From contig HF996868.1 in NCBI GenBank assembly GCA_000432595.1, positions 187,295-226,424 on the forward strand: a DNA stretch of 39,130 nt, written 5' to 3'. The notes under the pieces are model-generated. The model made no database searches and was not told where the DNA came from. It saw only the letters and a program-made list of their open reading frames with translations. Positions 39,126 through 39,130 of the stretch are shown here, piece by piece (position 1 is the first letter of the stretch; each line of letters opens with the position of its first letter). The DNA is from Clostridium sp. CAG:710 (GTDB lineage Bacteria > Bacillota_I > Bacilli_A > RF39 > UBA660). A program made the position numbers and the translations under genes.

Positions 39126-39130
39126 AATAA

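Noticed and set aside
1..39130. Genetic code 4 (TGA as Trp) for the whole genome
   Set aside because: Trp is written TGG in all conserved genes, nearly all genes are full length without internal TGA, and ung ends at TGA-TGA inside a terminator. Only sua5 has an internal TGA.

Overview
The window is a very AT-rich, densely coding stretch of a chromosome from a spore-forming low-GC Firmicute, most likely class Bacilli. Evidence for this is the RpoE delta subunit, a T-box leader, GAGGTGAT-type ribosome binding sites, and gene order matching two or three blocks of the Bacillus subtilis chromosome. The sporulation set is spoVT, yabG, veg, spoVG, yabP, yabQ, gerQ, spoIIR, spoIIQ and spoIIID. Proteins are often shorter than their B. 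subtilis counterparts and several partner genes are absent, which fits a reduced-genome lineage such as uncultured gut Bacilli (RF39/Erysipelotrichia-like); the exact taxon is inference. TGA acts as a stop codon here.

Layout. 1-5.4 kb: rsmI (3' end), pth, mfd, an unknown gene and a spoVT-like regulator. 5.4-12.7 kb: a methionine T-box, a dUTPase-family gene and metG; a small membrane ORF; tatD, a 3D-domain protein and ksgA; a reverse-strand sua5 broken by an in-frame TGA; then yabG, veg and spoVG. 12.8-19.4 kb: yabP-yabQ, a soluble GdpP-like DHH/DHHA1 phosphodiesterase, rplI, dnaB, a LysM-G5-M23 peptidase, walJ, rlmH and an XRE regulator. 19.4-26.3 kb: a more accessory stretch with mixed strands, holding a DUF2935 protein, a sodium:alanine symporter, ung, a LemA-like protein, gerQ, pduL, a class A penicillin-binding protein and a DUF1934-like gene. 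26.4-35.9 kb: rpoE, prfA, prmC, spoIIR, mntP, fba, murA, a degenerate SGNH protein, rpmE, rpiB, a DUF1146 gene, spoIIQ, spoIIID and mbl. 36-39.1 kb: a TagO/WecA-type transferase and an Agr-like response regulator/histidine kinase pair. The last bases may be the end of an insertion sequence.

Functionally the window joins translation (pth, metG, ksgA, rlmH, prfA/prmC, rplI, rpmE), replication and repair (dnaB, mfd, ung), wall synthesis (murA, tagO, mbl, PBP, M23 and 3D proteins) and sporulation. Sigma-A promoters and hairpin-T terminators cut the strand into short operons. Forespore-type GTATA motifs lie 45-51 nt upstream of the start codons of spoVT, spoIIQ and spoIIR. I saw no CRISPR array, tRNA, rRNA or intact mobile element. 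I found no clear multi-gene novel system. The best leads are the in-frame TGA in sua5, the truncated GdpP, the catalytically dead SGNH protein in the murA block, and the orphan Agr-like pair beside a possible IS end. All unannotated gaps are under 300 bases apart from the T-box and small-ORF regions described.
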